A program made the position numbers and the translations under genes. A model generated the notes under the pieces. It ran no database searches and was not told the origin of the DNA. It was given only the letters and a program-made list of their open reading frames with translations. This document shows positions 10,239 to 17,720 of a stretch of 64,000 bases of DNA, piece after piece. How positions within the stretch are numbered: position 1 is the stretch's first letter; every line of letters starts with the position of its first letter. Origin of the DNA: Chitinophaga sp. YR627. GTDB taxonomy: Bacteria > Bacteroidota > Bacteroidia > Chitinophagales > Chitinophagaceae. Location: assembly GCF_900114995.1 (NCBI RefSeq), contig NZ_FOUX01000005.1, positions 124,001 through 188,000 of the forward strand, in the 5' to 3' direction.

Positions 10239-10268
10239 CAAATATAGGGTTAGTTTGGAATATTCAAA
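10239..10268 (-). promoter_or_regulatory. Bacteroidota-type promoter of the SusC operon
   Basis: Read on the minus strand: TTTG (10265-10268), an 18-base spacer, then TATATTTG (10239-10246). This fits the -33 TTTG / -7 TAnnTTTG consensus within one base of spacing. Transcription would start near 10232. Confidence 0.7.
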
Positions 10269-10436
10269 CTTTATTTTTTTAAATAGTAAGGGCTGACCAG
10301 CCTCTAACGATGTTAATGCCGCAAGGGTACAGGAAAGCGCCTGTTTTTGTATCTTCACCAGACAGATATCTTGTGATGGTCCATCTTCTTTTCAAGCTAT
10401 CTTGTACGCATAAAAGATCAGGCAAATACCAGACTA

Positions 10437-11051
10437 TTGAAACGTAAAAACCCGGAACCGCAGACAAGCACCGCTATCCATGCGCCTTTATTAGCCGCTA
10501 TCAGGTCACTGATACCATTGAGTGAGGCGGAAGAAGAAATCGTGTGTCAGCTGTTCAAAGAAAAACACCTGAAGAAAGGGGCCTTTTTTCTGGCGGAGAA
10601 TGAGATATGCCGTCAGGCAGCATTTGTGATCAGTGGTTTCATGCGTTATTATATCAATGACGATGGGGAGGAAAAGACATATGGGTTTGCCAAACCTTAC
10701 AATTTCGCCTGCAACTATGAAAGTTTTGTGCCACAAAACCCTTCTTCACAGATCATCCAGGCGCTTGAAGATTGTGTGCTCCTGACGATCTCCTATGATG
10801 ATCTGCTGCTGTTTTATGAGCAGGTACGTTATGGCGATCGTTTCGGCAGACTGGTCATAGAGCAGGTATTTATTCAGACACTGAAAGACAGGAATTCCTT
10901 TTACACAGATTCACCGGAAAGCAGATACGAACAGTTTGTCAGCGAGCATAAAGATCTCCTGCAACAGATCTCACAGTATCATATCGCCTCTTTCGTGGGT
11001 ATCAAACCACAATCACTCAGCCGGATCAGAAAACGGCTTGCCGGCAATTAA
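10437..11051 (+). CDS. Crp/Fnr family transcriptional regulator
   Basis: Regulator of 204 residues. A cyclic-nucleotide-binding-type beta barrel (KHLKKGAFFLAENEICRQAAFVISGFMRYY) is followed by a helical linker and a C-terminal helix-turn-helix (ISQYHIASFVGIKPQSLSRIRKRL). Such Bacteroidota proteins usually lack the cAMP-binding residues and sense other signals. The only in-frame initiator upstream of the domain is TTG at 10437; the first in-frame ATG lies well inside the barrel. It is followed 64 bases later by two small membrane-protein genes. Its targets are unknown. Confidence 0.85.
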   Translation: MKRKNPEPQTSTAIHAPLLAAIRSLIPLSEAEEEIVCQLFKEKHLKKGAFFLAENEICRQAAFVISGFMRYYINDDGEEKTYGFAKPYNFACNYESFVPQNPSSQIIQALEDCVLLTISYDDLLLFYEQVRYGDRFGRLVIEQVFIQTLKDRNSFYTDSPESRYEQFVSEHKDLLQQISQYHIASFVGIKPQSLSRIRKRLAGN

Positions 11052-11115
11052 TTAACCCAGGTGCACGAAATCGTCTTTTAATCGCCGGAGCTTTGTGGCA
11101 TAAAATTAAAACACA

Positions 11116-11520
11116 ATGCAAACAACGATTAAACACATGGCCGGCTGGCTGGCAGCTATCACTGGTATCGGTATTATCTTTATCGGCGCACGCTTTTTCT
11201 TTGTACCGGTGAGTGCAGAACACGCCTTTGGCATACATGTAACAGCAGACAATCACGCTTTTCACTATATCAAGGGCATCAGGGATATTTTCTCCGGTAT
11301 CATTGTATTGCTACTGCTGCTGACAAAAGAATACCGTGCATTAGGGCTGATGATGCTGGCAGTAGTGATCATACCGCTTACCGATTTTATGATCGTCTAT
11401 CAGCAACCCGCATACGAACCCGCAAAGCTGGTCCCTCATCTTATTGCTGTGATCATTGCCCTTGTACTGGGAATATACTATTTCTTCAACACCTCAAAAC
11501 GTCATAACCATGCTATTTAA
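11116..11520 (+). CDS. DUF4267-like small integral membrane protein
   Basis: Predicted inner-membrane protein of 134 residues with four hydrophobic segments (about 8-28, 55-68, 75-92 and 105-125). The central IKGIRDIFSGI segment resembles DUF4267 proteins, whose function is unknown. It follows the Crp/Fnr gene on the same strand and overlaps the next gene by 11 bases, which suggests one transcript. Confidence 0.65.
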   Translation: MQTTIKHMAGWLAAITGIGIIFIGARFFFVPVSAEHAFGIHVTADNHAFHYIKGIRDIFSGIIVLLLLLTKEYRALGLMMLAVVIIPLTDFMIVYQQPAYEPAKLVPHLIAVIIALVLGIYYFFNTSKRHNHAI

Positions 11521-11836
11521 TATTGTGCTGATCATCCACTTCGTGGCATTTCTGGTCTTCGCCGGACAACTCCTTCTCCTCTATCCGCAGCCAGAAAAGC
11601 GAACCAATAACCTGACAAGAATCATTGGTATCGCTTTATTGATCACCAGTTGTTTGCTGGTCGCTTTCAAATATCCTGCGTTGAATTACTTTAAGATCAT
11701 ACCCAAGCTAAGCTGCTTTCTGATCTGTTCAACACTAATAGGCATCTACAGCGGACGGGCGATGCCGGAGAAGGTGTATAAGATTGTCTTCGGTCTTGTG
11801 ATACTGGCAGCACTCATCGCGGTAGTAAAGGTATAG
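11510..11836 (+). CDS. Small hydrophobic membrane protein, function unknown
   Basis: Predicted 108-residue membrane protein with about four hydrophobic helices (IVLIIHFVAFLVFAGQLLLL, then IIGIALLITSCLLVAF, a third around 62-77 and VFGLVILAALIAVVKV at the end). I placed the start at the ATG inside the end of the preceding gene (11510), because the earlier in-frame extension only reads the previous gene out of frame. The 11-base overlap points to translational coupling. I do not recognise a family. Confidence 0.6.
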   Translation: MLFNIVLIIHFVAFLVFAGQLLLLYPQPEKRTNNLTRIIGIALLITSCLLVAFKYPALNYFKIIPKLSCFLICSTLIGIYSGRAMPEKVYKIVFGLVILAALIAVVKV

Positions 11837-11911
11837 CGAGCGATGATATTCTACATTTTTAGACGTACATTAGTCAGGATAACGTATGCTCCAAACAGCT
11901 GAATAAAATAT

Positions 11912-12685
11912 ATGACCACAGATCACGCACAACATGACCGGGAAGCGGAAGAGAGAATCCTGCACGATGTCGAAAAGTATGGCTGTCACATCGCCATGCT
12001 GGAAGCAGAAGACCATCTGCCTTCATTCGCCTATACAATAGGCCTGTATAAGACCTTTGGTCACCCGGAGATCATCTGTTTTGGCTTACCCGTCAAGACG
12101 ATGGCGGGACTACTTAACAATGCATGCGATATCATCAGAGAAGGCGGATCATTCGTTGCCGGCAAACCCTACGAAGGATTATTAGAAGGTTATAACATGC
12201 AGTTCCTGGAAGTAAATAAAGCCAGTTACAGGGATTATGTAGGATATGCCGGTTGGTTCAATGGCAATTTTGACTTTCCGTTATTACAGTTTGTATGGCC
12301 GGATAAACAACATCATTTTCCCTGGGAAGAAAATTTCAATCCTGACTGGCAGTTCCTGCAACCGTTACTGGACAGGAATATGGCTTTTAAATTTCTTGAA
12401 CAGAAGAATCTGGGGGTATTTGTGATGAAACAGGCCTACGAAGGAATGCCTATTCTAAAAGTTTATCACGATGAAGATGGAGACTGGCAGTTTCACACTG
12501 CTGATGATCATCAGGTAGAAGATGTTATATTGGTCGCACTGGAACAGGTAACCAAACTGGACCCGACCATCAATCATCTTTTTGATCTGCCACAGGGATA
12601 TAAAGCCTGCAGGCAGCACCGGGAAGACGACTGGGAGTATGCACCCTATGAAGCTTCGAAGGATGATGAGGAAGCCGATGAATAG
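11912..12685 (+). CDS. DUF4262 domain-containing protein
   Basis: Soluble protein of 257 residues. The N-terminal two thirds match DUF4262 (HDVEKYGCHIAMLEAEDHLPSF and YTIGLYKTFGHPEIICFGLP, then WPDKQHHFPWEENFNPDWQF). The C-terminal part is acidic and ends in a run of Asp/Glu. There is no signal peptide or membrane segment. The biochemical role of DUF4262 is not established. It stands 75 bases after the membrane-protein pair and is followed by a strong hairpin, so it may end that transcript. Confidence 0.8.
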   Translation: MTTDHAQHDREAEERILHDVEKYGCHIAMLEAEDHLPSFAYTIGLYKTFGHPEIICFGLPVKTMAGLLNNACDIIREGGSFVAGKPYEGLLEGYNMQFLEVNKASYRDYVGYAGWFNGNFDFPLLQFVWPDKQHHFPWEENFNPDWQFLQPLLDRNMAFKFLEQKNLGVFVMKQAYEGMPILKVYHDEDGDWQFHTADDHQVEDVILVALEQVTKLDPTINHLFDLPQGYKACRQHREDDWEYAPYEASKDDEEADE

Positions 12686-12721
12686 TAGTCCTGTGATGGG
12701 TTAGATATTAGTCTGACTATA

Positions 12722-12772
12722 CTTACTCTGCGTTAATGCTACCTCAAAAAGGTAGCATTAACGCAGAGTAAG
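12722..12772 (+). terminator. Perfect 23-base inverted repeat downstream of the DUF4262 gene
   Basis: Arms at 12722-12744 and 12750-12772 are exact reverse complements around the five-base loop CAAAA. It is far longer than a typical intrinsic terminator stem and has no T-run on the plus side, so it may be a terminator, an RNA-stabilising hairpin or a mobile repeat. Confidence 0.6.
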
Positions 12773-12778
12773 AGGACT

Positions 12779-12805
12779 AAAAAAAGCCCTCCGCTAAGGA
12801 AGGGC
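12779..12805 (-). terminator. Intrinsic terminator of the SDR gene
   Basis: On the minus strand GCCCTTCC pairs with GGAGGGC (one bulged base) and is followed by seven T residues, 10 bases beyond the SDR stop codon. Confidence 0.75.
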
Positions 12806-12815
12806 CCTTATATCG

Positions 12816-13574
12816 TTACAATACCATACCACCAGCTACTTCAATTCTTTGTCCGTTTACCCAGCGATTGTTATCAGATAACAAAGAAGCGATCATCGGC
12901 CCCAGATCATCCGGTACACCAGGACGGCCGAGGGCTGTCATGCTGGACACCATTTTATTCACTTCCGGATTATCTCTTACTACGCCACCACTGAAGTCTG
13001 TCTGAACAGCACCAGGAGCGACCGTGTTTACTGTAATCTTCCGCGGACCAAACTCTTTCGCCATATAACGGGTCAATACTTCAATCGCCCCTTTCATCGA
13101 CGCGTAAGGACCGCTTTCAGGAACACTGACACGTGTAAGACCTGAGGAAATGTTAATGATCCTGCCGCCATCATTTATAAGCGGCAATAGCTTTTGTGTA
13201 AGAAAGAAGACACCTTTAAAGTGTACATTGTACAATGCATCCAGTTCTTCTTCTGTTGTTTTCTCAATTGAGTTATGATGCGAAGTACCTGCATTGTTCA
13301 CCAGATAATCAAAGCGCTCAGCACCTAATGTCTTCAATGCTCCCTGTATCTCTCGTACAAACTGATCAAATGTGGCGATCTTTCCGGTATCCAGTTGCAG
13401 GGCAATTGCCTTTACACCTTCTTTCTCTGCTTCTATTACTACCTCTTCTGCTTTGTCCCTGCTACCATTATAAGTAAAAATTGACTGAACGCCCTGCTTT
13501 GCCAGGCTGAGTACTGTATTTCTTCCTATACCACGGCTACCGCCGGTTACTATTGCAATTTTTAGTGTGCTCAT
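12816..13574 (-). CDS. SDR family NAD(P)-dependent oxidoreductase
   Basis: Classical short-chain dehydrogenase/reductase of 252 residues. The cofactor motif TGGSRGIG is at 10-17, NNAG near 93-96, the catalytic Ser in INISSG near 144, and the catalytic Tyr/Lys pair in PYASMKG near 156-160. The C-terminal VNGQRIEVAGG is typical of the family. Substrate cannot be told from sequence. A TAATTTTG -7 element (13603-13610, minus strand) lies upstream. It faces the DUF4262 gene tail to tail, with a terminator between. Confidence 0.9.
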   Translation of the reverse strand: MSTLKIAIVTGGSRGIGRNTVLSLAKQGVQSIFTYNGSRDKAEEVVIEAEKEGVKAIALQLDTGKIATFDQFVREIQGALKTLGAERFDYLVNNAGTSHHNSIEKTTEEELDALYNVHFKGVFFLTQKLLPLINDGGRIINISSGLTRVSVPESGPYASMKGAIEVLTRYMAKEFGPRKITVNTVAPGAVQTDFSGGVVRDNPEVNKMVSSMTALGRPGVPDDLGPMIASLLSDNNRWVNGQRIEVAGGMVL

Positions 13575-13697
13575 CTTTGATTCTTTTTTGTTTTTGTTAT
13601 GACAAAATTAGTACAGGAAGCTGGTGCACTGTTTGCAAGTATCAATCCATCATTTGCGAATTTCAAATAACAGTTTAAAATTTTTCTTATGAAATAT

Positions 13698-13729
13698 TTT
13701 GTTGTTTCGTTAAATACTTCCTAGCTTTG
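13698..13729 (+). promoter_or_regulatory. Promoter in front of the Ser/Leu leader ORF
   Basis: TTTG (13698-13701), a 20-base spacer, then TAGCTTTG (13722-13729): a near-perfect Bacteroidota -33/-7 pair. Transcription should start close to 13735, almost on the ATG of the leader ORF, so the mRNA would be leaderless or nearly so. I found no comparable promoter between here and the first tRNA at 14017. Confidence 0.75.
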
Positions 13730-13734
13730 CTGTC

Positions 13735-13803
13735 ATGAAAACAAGTACATTATATAGTCGTTCGTTATCCAGTTACTCATTGAGTAGCCGGGAGGGCTTA
13801 TAA
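13735..13803 (+). CDS. Putative 22-codon leader peptide rich in Ser and Leu
   Basis: A short ORF of 22 codons starting MKTSTLYSRSLSS and ending SSREGL. It has eight Ser codons (AGT x4, AGC, TCG, TCC, TCA) and four Leu codons (TTA x3, TTG), that is 12 of 22. It begins just below a strong promoter and ends 22 bases before a terminator, the layout of a transcription attenuator. No protein-coding gene follows; the next features are tRNAs for Leu (TAA, CAA) and Ser (GCT, TGA), which read most of these codons. Whether it is translated is unproven; it could be the relic of an attenuator whose structural gene was lost. Confidence 0.5.
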   Translation: MKTSTLYSRSLSSYSLSSREGL

Positions 13804-13859
13804 TGCTTTAAATATAAAGTTATTTAAACGCCTCCTGGATCAATCCATGAGGCGTTTTT
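13788..13859 (+). terminator. Attenuator-like terminator with competing upstream pairing
   Basis: AAACGCCTC (13826-13834) pairs with GAGGCGTTT (13848-13856), with an inner TGGA/TCCA stem and a T-rich tail. CCGGGAGG (13788-13795), lying within the last leader codons, can instead pair with CCTCCTGG (13831-13838; one G-T pair). The two pairings exclude each other, so a ribosome position on the leader could choose between them. Confidence 0.6.
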
Positions 13860-14016
13860 CTTTGCCCCTGTGTCTCGTTAACCACTCTCGCAAAGGCTGC
13901 TTCCAGGACTGATAAAGGTTTTATAAAAATGATGCGGAATATCTATTCCGTACAGCGATTTCTTATGTCAAATTTCACGTGTATTCATAAATGTTATAGT
14001 TAAAATAAACATATTT

Positions 14017-14100
14017 CCTCCCATGATGGAATTGGTATACAAGAGGGATTTAAAACCCCTTGCCTTTATGGGCGTGCGAGTTCGAGTCTCGCTGGGAGGA
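14017..14100 (+). tRNA. tRNA-Leu (anticodon TAA), copy 1
   Basis: Class II tRNA of 84 bases. The acceptor arm CCTCCCA pairs with TGGGAGG with discriminator A. The anticodon loop TTTAAAA gives TAA at 14051-14053, and a long variable arm precedes the T arm GAGTTCGAGTCTC. The closing pair of the anticodon stem is an A-C mismatch, also present in the other Leu copies here. No CCA is encoded. Confidence 0.92.
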
Positions 14101-14106
14101 CCATTC

Positions 14107-14194
14107 GGAGGATAGGCAAATGTTGGTTTGTTGCGGCATCCTGCTAAGATGTTCCGGTGAATAACCGGTGACGGTTCGATTCCGTTGTCCTCCG
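14107..14194 (+). tRNA. tRNA-Ser (anticodon GCT)
   Basis: Class II tRNA of 88 bases. The acceptor GGAGGAT pairs with GTCCTCC with discriminator G. The anticodon stem-loop GCATC-CTGCTAA-GATGT gives anticodon GCT (codons AGT/AGC), the variable arm contains CCGGTGAATAACCGG, and the T arm is ACGGTTCGATTCCGT. Confidence 0.92.
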
Positions 14195-14205
14195 CTTTAT
14201 TACAT

Positions 14206-14289
14206 TCTCCTGTGATGGAATTGGTATACAAAAGGGATTCAAAACCCCTTGCCTTTAATGGTGTGCGGGTTCGAGTCCCGCCAGGAGAA
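14206..14289 (+). tRNA. tRNA-Leu (anticodon CAA), copy 1
   Basis: Class II tRNA of 84 bases. The acceptor TCTCCTG pairs with CAGGAGA with discriminator A. The anticodon loop TTCAAAA gives CAA (codon TTG), and the T arm is GCGGGTTCGAGTCCCGC. Confidence 0.92.
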
Positions 14290-14294
14290 TTTTC

Positions 14295-14380
14295 GGAGGA
14301 TAGGCAGATATTGGTTTGTTGCGGCACTCTTGAAAAGTGTTCCGGGTGTACCGGTAAGGGTTCGATTCCCTTGTCCTCCG
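14295..14380 (+). tRNA. tRNA-Ser (anticodon TGA)
   Basis: Class II tRNA of 86 bases. The acceptor GGAGGAT pairs with GTCCTCC with discriminator G. The anticodon stem-loop GCACT-CTTGAAA-AGTGT gives TGA (codons TCA/TCG), and the T arm is AGGGTTCGATTCCCT. It is the only member of the array not found again in the second unit. A hairpin, GTTTATTCAA (14386-14395) with TTGAATAAAC (14407-14416), separates it from the duplicate. Confidence 0.92.
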
Positions 14381-14422
14381 CTTTAGTTTATTCAACTCCT
14401 ATAGAATTGAATAAACGTATTT

Positions 14423-14506
14423 CCTCCTATGATGGAATTGGTATACAAGAGGGATTTAAAACCCCTTGCCTTTATGGGCGTGCGAGTTCGAGTCTCGCTG
14501 GGAGGA
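14423..14506 (+). tRNA. tRNA-Leu (anticodon TAA), copy 2
   Basis: Identical in anticodon, variable and T arms to copy 1. In the acceptor, CCTCCTA replaces CCTCCCA, giving one T-G pair but an intact stem with TGGGAGG. About 20 bases of upstream flank (AATAAACGTATTT) are also shared with copy 1, which marks the duplication edge. Confidence 0.9.
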
Positions 14507-14509
14507 CTA

Positions 14510-14597
14510 TTCGGATAGGCAAATGTTGGTTTGTTGCGGCATCCTGCTAAGATGTTCCGGTGAATAGCCGGTGACGGTTCGATTCCGTTGTCCTCCG
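14510..14597 (+). pseudogene. Decayed tRNA-Ser (GCT), second copy
   Basis: Matches tRNA-Ser(GCT) at 14107-14194 almost base for base (one change in the variable arm), but the acceptor 5' strand has lost one GGA of the GGAGGA repeat (TCGGATAGG instead of TCGGAGGATAGG). The remaining TTCGGAT cannot form the three outer acceptor pairs with GTCCTCC, so normal processing and charging are unlikely. The anticodon and T arms are intact. Confidence 0.8.
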
Positions 14598-14608
14598 CTT
14601 TATTACAT

Positions 14609-14692
14609 TCTCCTGTGATGGAATTGGTATACAAAAGGGATTCAAAACCCCTTGCCTTTAATGGTGTGCGGGTTCGAGTCCCGCCAGGAGAA
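14609..14692 (+). tRNA. tRNA-Leu (anticodon CAA), copy 2
   Basis: The 84-base sequence is the same as the copy at 14206-14289, with a complete acceptor TCTCCTG/CAGGAGA. The bases after it (CTTTTGGATAATAAG) faintly resemble the start of the Ser(TGA) gene that follows copy 1, suggesting the duplication once extended further. Confidence 0.9.
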
Positions 14693-14711
14693 CTTTTGGA
14701 TAATAAGTACT

Positions 14712-15629
14712 TTAATTAAACGCCGATCTGAATTCTGCAGGAGACACATTGGTCTTACTCTTAAACAACCTGCTAAAAGACTGTGGATGCTCAAAACCTA
14801 ACTGGTAAGCTACTTCACTAACATTCATATTTGTAGTAGATAACAGCTCTTTCGCCCGCTCTATCAGATTTTGATGAATGTGCTGTTGCGCATTGAGTCC
14901 GGTAAGGGAACGTAACATATCACTCAGATAATTGGCTGTATAATTCAACTGATCAGCGAGATATTGAACAGTAGGCACCCCCAGGCGGACCGGCTTGTCT
15001 TCTTCAAAGTAATTATTCAACAGCTGTTCGAACTGTTGCAGCAGATCATTGCTGACTGACTGCCGGGTCAAAAACTGACGCTTGTAGAAGCGTTTGGCAT
15101 AACTCAGTAATAATTCTATCTGAGCGATGATCACCTCATGACTAAAGTCGTCTATCCGGCTATTCAGTTCATCACGGATAATATTATAAATCGTAAGCAT
15201 GGTTGCCCTTTCCGGCTCGGAAAGATGTAGGGCCTCGTTAGTGGAATAAGAGAAGAACCCGTATTTTTTGATCTTATTTGCCAATGAATAACCTTGCAGA
15301 AAATCCGGGTGAATAAGCAGAGAATAACCTAAGTTATCTTCATAACTTTCCACTCCACCCATGATCTGACCGGGTGCTGCAAACAGTAAACTCCCTTCAT
15401 TGAAATCATAATACCCTTGTCCGTATTTCACCTTTCCACCCAGTTTGGTGGCAAATGTGACCTTATAGAAACTCAGTACATTATTTTTCGGAAGTTTACA
15501 CAAGTCGAGCATCTTGTCTGTCATATCCAGGACCGTAATTAATGGATGAACAGGACCTGGAATACCGAGTATACGATGTAAGTCCGGTATTGAGTTCACT
15601 TTATCCGATTTCGGCGTCTCACTTTTCAT
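14712..15629 (-). CDS. AraC family transcriptional regulator
   Basis: Regulator of 305 residues. An N-terminal cupin-like sensor region (YGQGYYDFNEGSLLFAAPGQ) is followed by a C-terminal AraC double helix-turn-helix from about 205 on (PTVQYLADQLNYTANYLSDM and NVSEVAYQLGFEHPQSFSRL). It ends in the PAEFR signature of the family. It lies downstream of an SDR gene on the same strand with a hairpin between, and is a clear paralogue of the regulator at 58886-59791. The target is probably a neighbouring oxidoreductase (inference). Confidence 0.9.
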   Translation of the reverse strand: MKSETPKSDKVNSIPDLHRILGIPGPVHPLITVLDMTDKMLDLCKLPKNNVLSFYKVTFATKLGGKVKYGQGYYDFNEGSLLFAAPGQIMGGVESYEDNLGYSLLIHPDFLQGYSLANKIKKYGFFSYSTNEALHLSEPERATMLTIYNIIRDELNSRIDDFSHEVIIAQIELLLSYAKRFYKRQFLTRQSVSNDLLQQFEQLLNNYFEEDKPVRLGVPTVQYLADQLNYTANYLSDMLRSLTGLNAQQHIHQNLIERAKELLSTTNMNVSEVAYQLGFEHPQSFSRLFKSKTNVSPAEFRSAFN

Positions 15630-15646
15630 ATCTAAAGATAATAACT

Positions 15647-15677
15647 ATGACCGGTGACTATGTCTATCACCGGTCAT
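15647..15677 (-). terminator. Hairpin after the SDR gene
   Basis: Arms ATGACCGGTGA (15647-15657) and TCACCGGTCAT (15667-15677) are perfectly complementary around a nine-base loop, between the SDR stop and the AraC gene. The T-run is weak, so it may be a partial terminator or an operator. Confidence 0.5.
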
Positions 15678-15705
15678 AAAACAGATAATTGTTTTCAAAC
15701 TTTGA

Positions 15706-16479
15706 TTACCATGGTAACGGACCGTCGGGACCGGTAAAACCGCCGGTTGGGCCATCCAGCTCAAGTGCTACGCGGACTGGTTCGCGGGAACCTACTTCCA
15801 GGCTATCGGTACCCTGATAATTATTCAAAGCAGTAGCCGTATAACCCGGACTTGTCGCATTGACTTTGATATTCTCTTTTTCAAGTTCCATGGCAAAGGC
15901 AAGCGTAACCGCATTGAGGGCAGTTTTGGAAGCGGCATAGACAATTCCAAAGTGTTCTCTGGCCCAGCAATCAGGATCCGAGATCCAGGTAAGGGAACCT
16001 AGTCCGCTGGATACATTGACGATACGACCACCCCTGGATTTCCGTAGTAAGGGGATAGCTGCCTGGGTAACAGCGATAACGGCAAATACATTGGTTTCCC
16101 AGACTGTCCGCACTTCATCAAGTGACACCACGCTAGGCCGGCTTTTCGCCACTATTTCCTCCGGTGTACGGGCAGATGTTCCGGCGTGTGCTATACCGGC
16201 ATTATTCACCAGCAGGTCCAGGCGGCCCTGTTCCTTCATAATGCGTTCTACTGCGGCATCGATCGTCGGTTGTTGTGTAACATCTAACTGGATGGCATGG
16301 GTATCGCCACCAATTTCAGCAGCCGCCTTTTCGCCGTTACTTAGGTTACGCGACCCTACGTATACATAATAGCCATTCGCTGACAATTCTTTTGCAATCT
16401 GGAAACCTACTCCCTGGTTAGCCCCTGTAACAAGTGCTACAAGCTGTTCGTTCGTTGATTTTTCTATCTTATTTTCCAT
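15706..16479 (-). CDS. SDR family NAD(P)-dependent oxidoreductase
   Basis: Short-chain dehydrogenase of 257 residues from the ATG at 16479 (MENKIEKSTNEQLVALVTGA); an ATG ten codons earlier adds only a hydrophobic stub. The cofactor motif is TGANQGVGF, with NNAG, the Ser in VNVSSG and the YAASKTALN active site all present. It resembles the carbonyl-reductase-like SDRs that open with GANQGVGFQIAKEL. The substrate is unknown. It lies upstream of the AraC gene at 14712 on the same strand. Confidence 0.9.
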   Translation of the reverse strand: MENKIEKSTNEQLVALVTGANQGVGFQIAKELSANGYYVYVGSRNLSNGEKAAAEIGGDTHAIQLDVTQQPTIDAAVERIMKEQGRLDLLVNNAGIAHAGTSARTPEEIVAKSRPSVVSLDEVRTVWETNVFAVIAVTQAAIPLLRKSRGGRIVNVSSGLGSLTWISDPDCWAREHFGIVYAASKTALNAVTLAFAMELEKENIKVNATSPGYTATALNNYQGTDSLEVGSREPVRVALELDGPTGGFTGPDGPLPW

Positions 16480-16613
16480 TTGAATAATGATTAAAGAATG
16501 ATAGATCAAAATTCATCTTTCGTCATTATTCGTGGATAACCGAATCAAGGATATACATAACCGAATTACTTAAGGCACATGAATCATCAGTGTACTACAG
16601 CTGCCTCAGGCCC

Positions 16614-17465
16614 CTACAATCCATATGCACTCATCCACCTTTTCTTAATTTCTTCCGTTGCGTTATTATACTCGATATCAATCCCTTTTGAACTGGGATC
16701 AAGCGGCGTGCGTAAAGGTCGCGTGCCCTTATCCATATTAACCAGACCCAGCGCTGCATCAGCTACCAGCTGCGGATCAGGGGCTGCCTCCGTAAAGATC
16801 TTTGTGAAGGCCTCCTGTATGCGCTGCCGGATCGCTGTTACAGAAGAACCGTATGCTTCCTGTATCTCCTCACGGTCTCCATTTACATGGGCCTTACTGA
16901 TAATTTCCGTAATAAAACCGCCTGGTTCAAGCAGCACAGACTCCACCCCCAGTCCGGCCAACTCTGCGTAAGATCCTTCTATCAACCCTTCCAGTGCGAA
17001 TTTGCTGGCGTTATAGGCGGATTGTAAAGGCAATGAAATCCTGCCGACCTGACTCGATACAGTAATGATCAGTCCTTCTTTTGCAGCCCGCATGCCTGGT
17101 AGCACAGCATTGTTCATACGATGTACGCCCCATACATTGACATCAAAAAGCTGCTGGATCTGACCTAATGTGTATGATTCCAATACACCTCCCCCATAGA
17201 TGCCGGCATTATTGATCAGTACATCGATCTTTCCATGTCTGGCGAACACTGTTTTTACGGCATTGCTAACGGAAGTATCATCCGTCACATCCAGTTCTAT
17301 AACTTCCGTATTAGGTAAGGCGCTTAATGTTTCAGCAAATGCTGCATTCTTATCTTTGATATTACGCATTGTGGCAATCACGGTATGACCTTCCTTATCA
17401 AAAGTTCTGGCCATTAAGGCGCCGAATCCGGTGCTTGCGCCCGTAATCAGAATTACTTTTTTCAT
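16614..17465 (-). CDS. SDR family oxidoreductase
   Basis: Short-chain dehydrogenase of 283 residues with TGASTGFG (8-15), NNAGIYGGG, the catalytic Ser in TVSSQVG and YNASKFALEG. The length and TGASTGFG motif fit the 'SDR family oxidoreductase, 17-beta-HSD-like' group. It is divergent from an HxlR regulator at 17721, which is its likely controller. A GGCTGTTT/AAACAGCC hairpin lies just upstream of its start (17490-17511), and a TAGATTTG -7-like element lies on the minus strand at 17649-17656. Confidence 0.9.
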   Translation of the reverse strand: MKKVILITGASTGFGALMARTFDKEGHTVIATMRNIKDKNAAFAETLSALPNTEVIELDVTDDTSVSNAVKTVFARHGKIDVLINNAGIYGGGVLESYTLGQIQQLFDVNVWGVHRMNNAVLPGMRAAKEGLIITVSSQVGRISLPLQSAYNASKFALEGLIEGSYAELAGLGVESVLLEPGGFITEIISKAHVNGDREEIQEAYGSSVTAIRQRIQEAFTKIFTEAAPDPQLVADAALGLVNMDKGTRPLRTPLDPSSKGIDIEYNNATEEIKKRWMSAYGL

Positions 17466-17720
17466 TTTATCTGTATATGATTTTTTGATGGCTGTTTATT
17501 ATGAAACAGCCTTACATACACTCCCTGTCTAAGGAATGTCCTGAATAGTATGAGGCAGATCAATGCTTGTTGTGTCCGGACCTGATGCGATGACTGACCT
17601 CTTTTATTGTTTACAAAAGCCGCTGGCGCGACTGTCAATATTTCTTTGCAAATCTAGCCCTTTTGACCTTCCTTTGTGGAGGACTTTCCCAAAGGAAAGC
17701 AGCATATTAAAAGCGTAATT

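Larger units (their letters stand above)
14017..14692 (+). repeat. Tandem duplication of a Leu-Ser-Leu tRNA unit
   Basis: Unit 1 is Leu(TAA)-Ser(GCT)-Leu(CAA) at 14017-14289 and unit 2 the same order at 14423-14692. The offset is 406 bases at the first tRNA and 403 at the last, because the second Ser gene lost three bases. Ser(TGA) lies between the units. Confidence 0.88.

Noticed and set aside
13968..14634. Open frames on both strands across the tRNA array
   Set aside because: They lie entirely over well-folded tRNA genes and repeat with the tRNA duplication.
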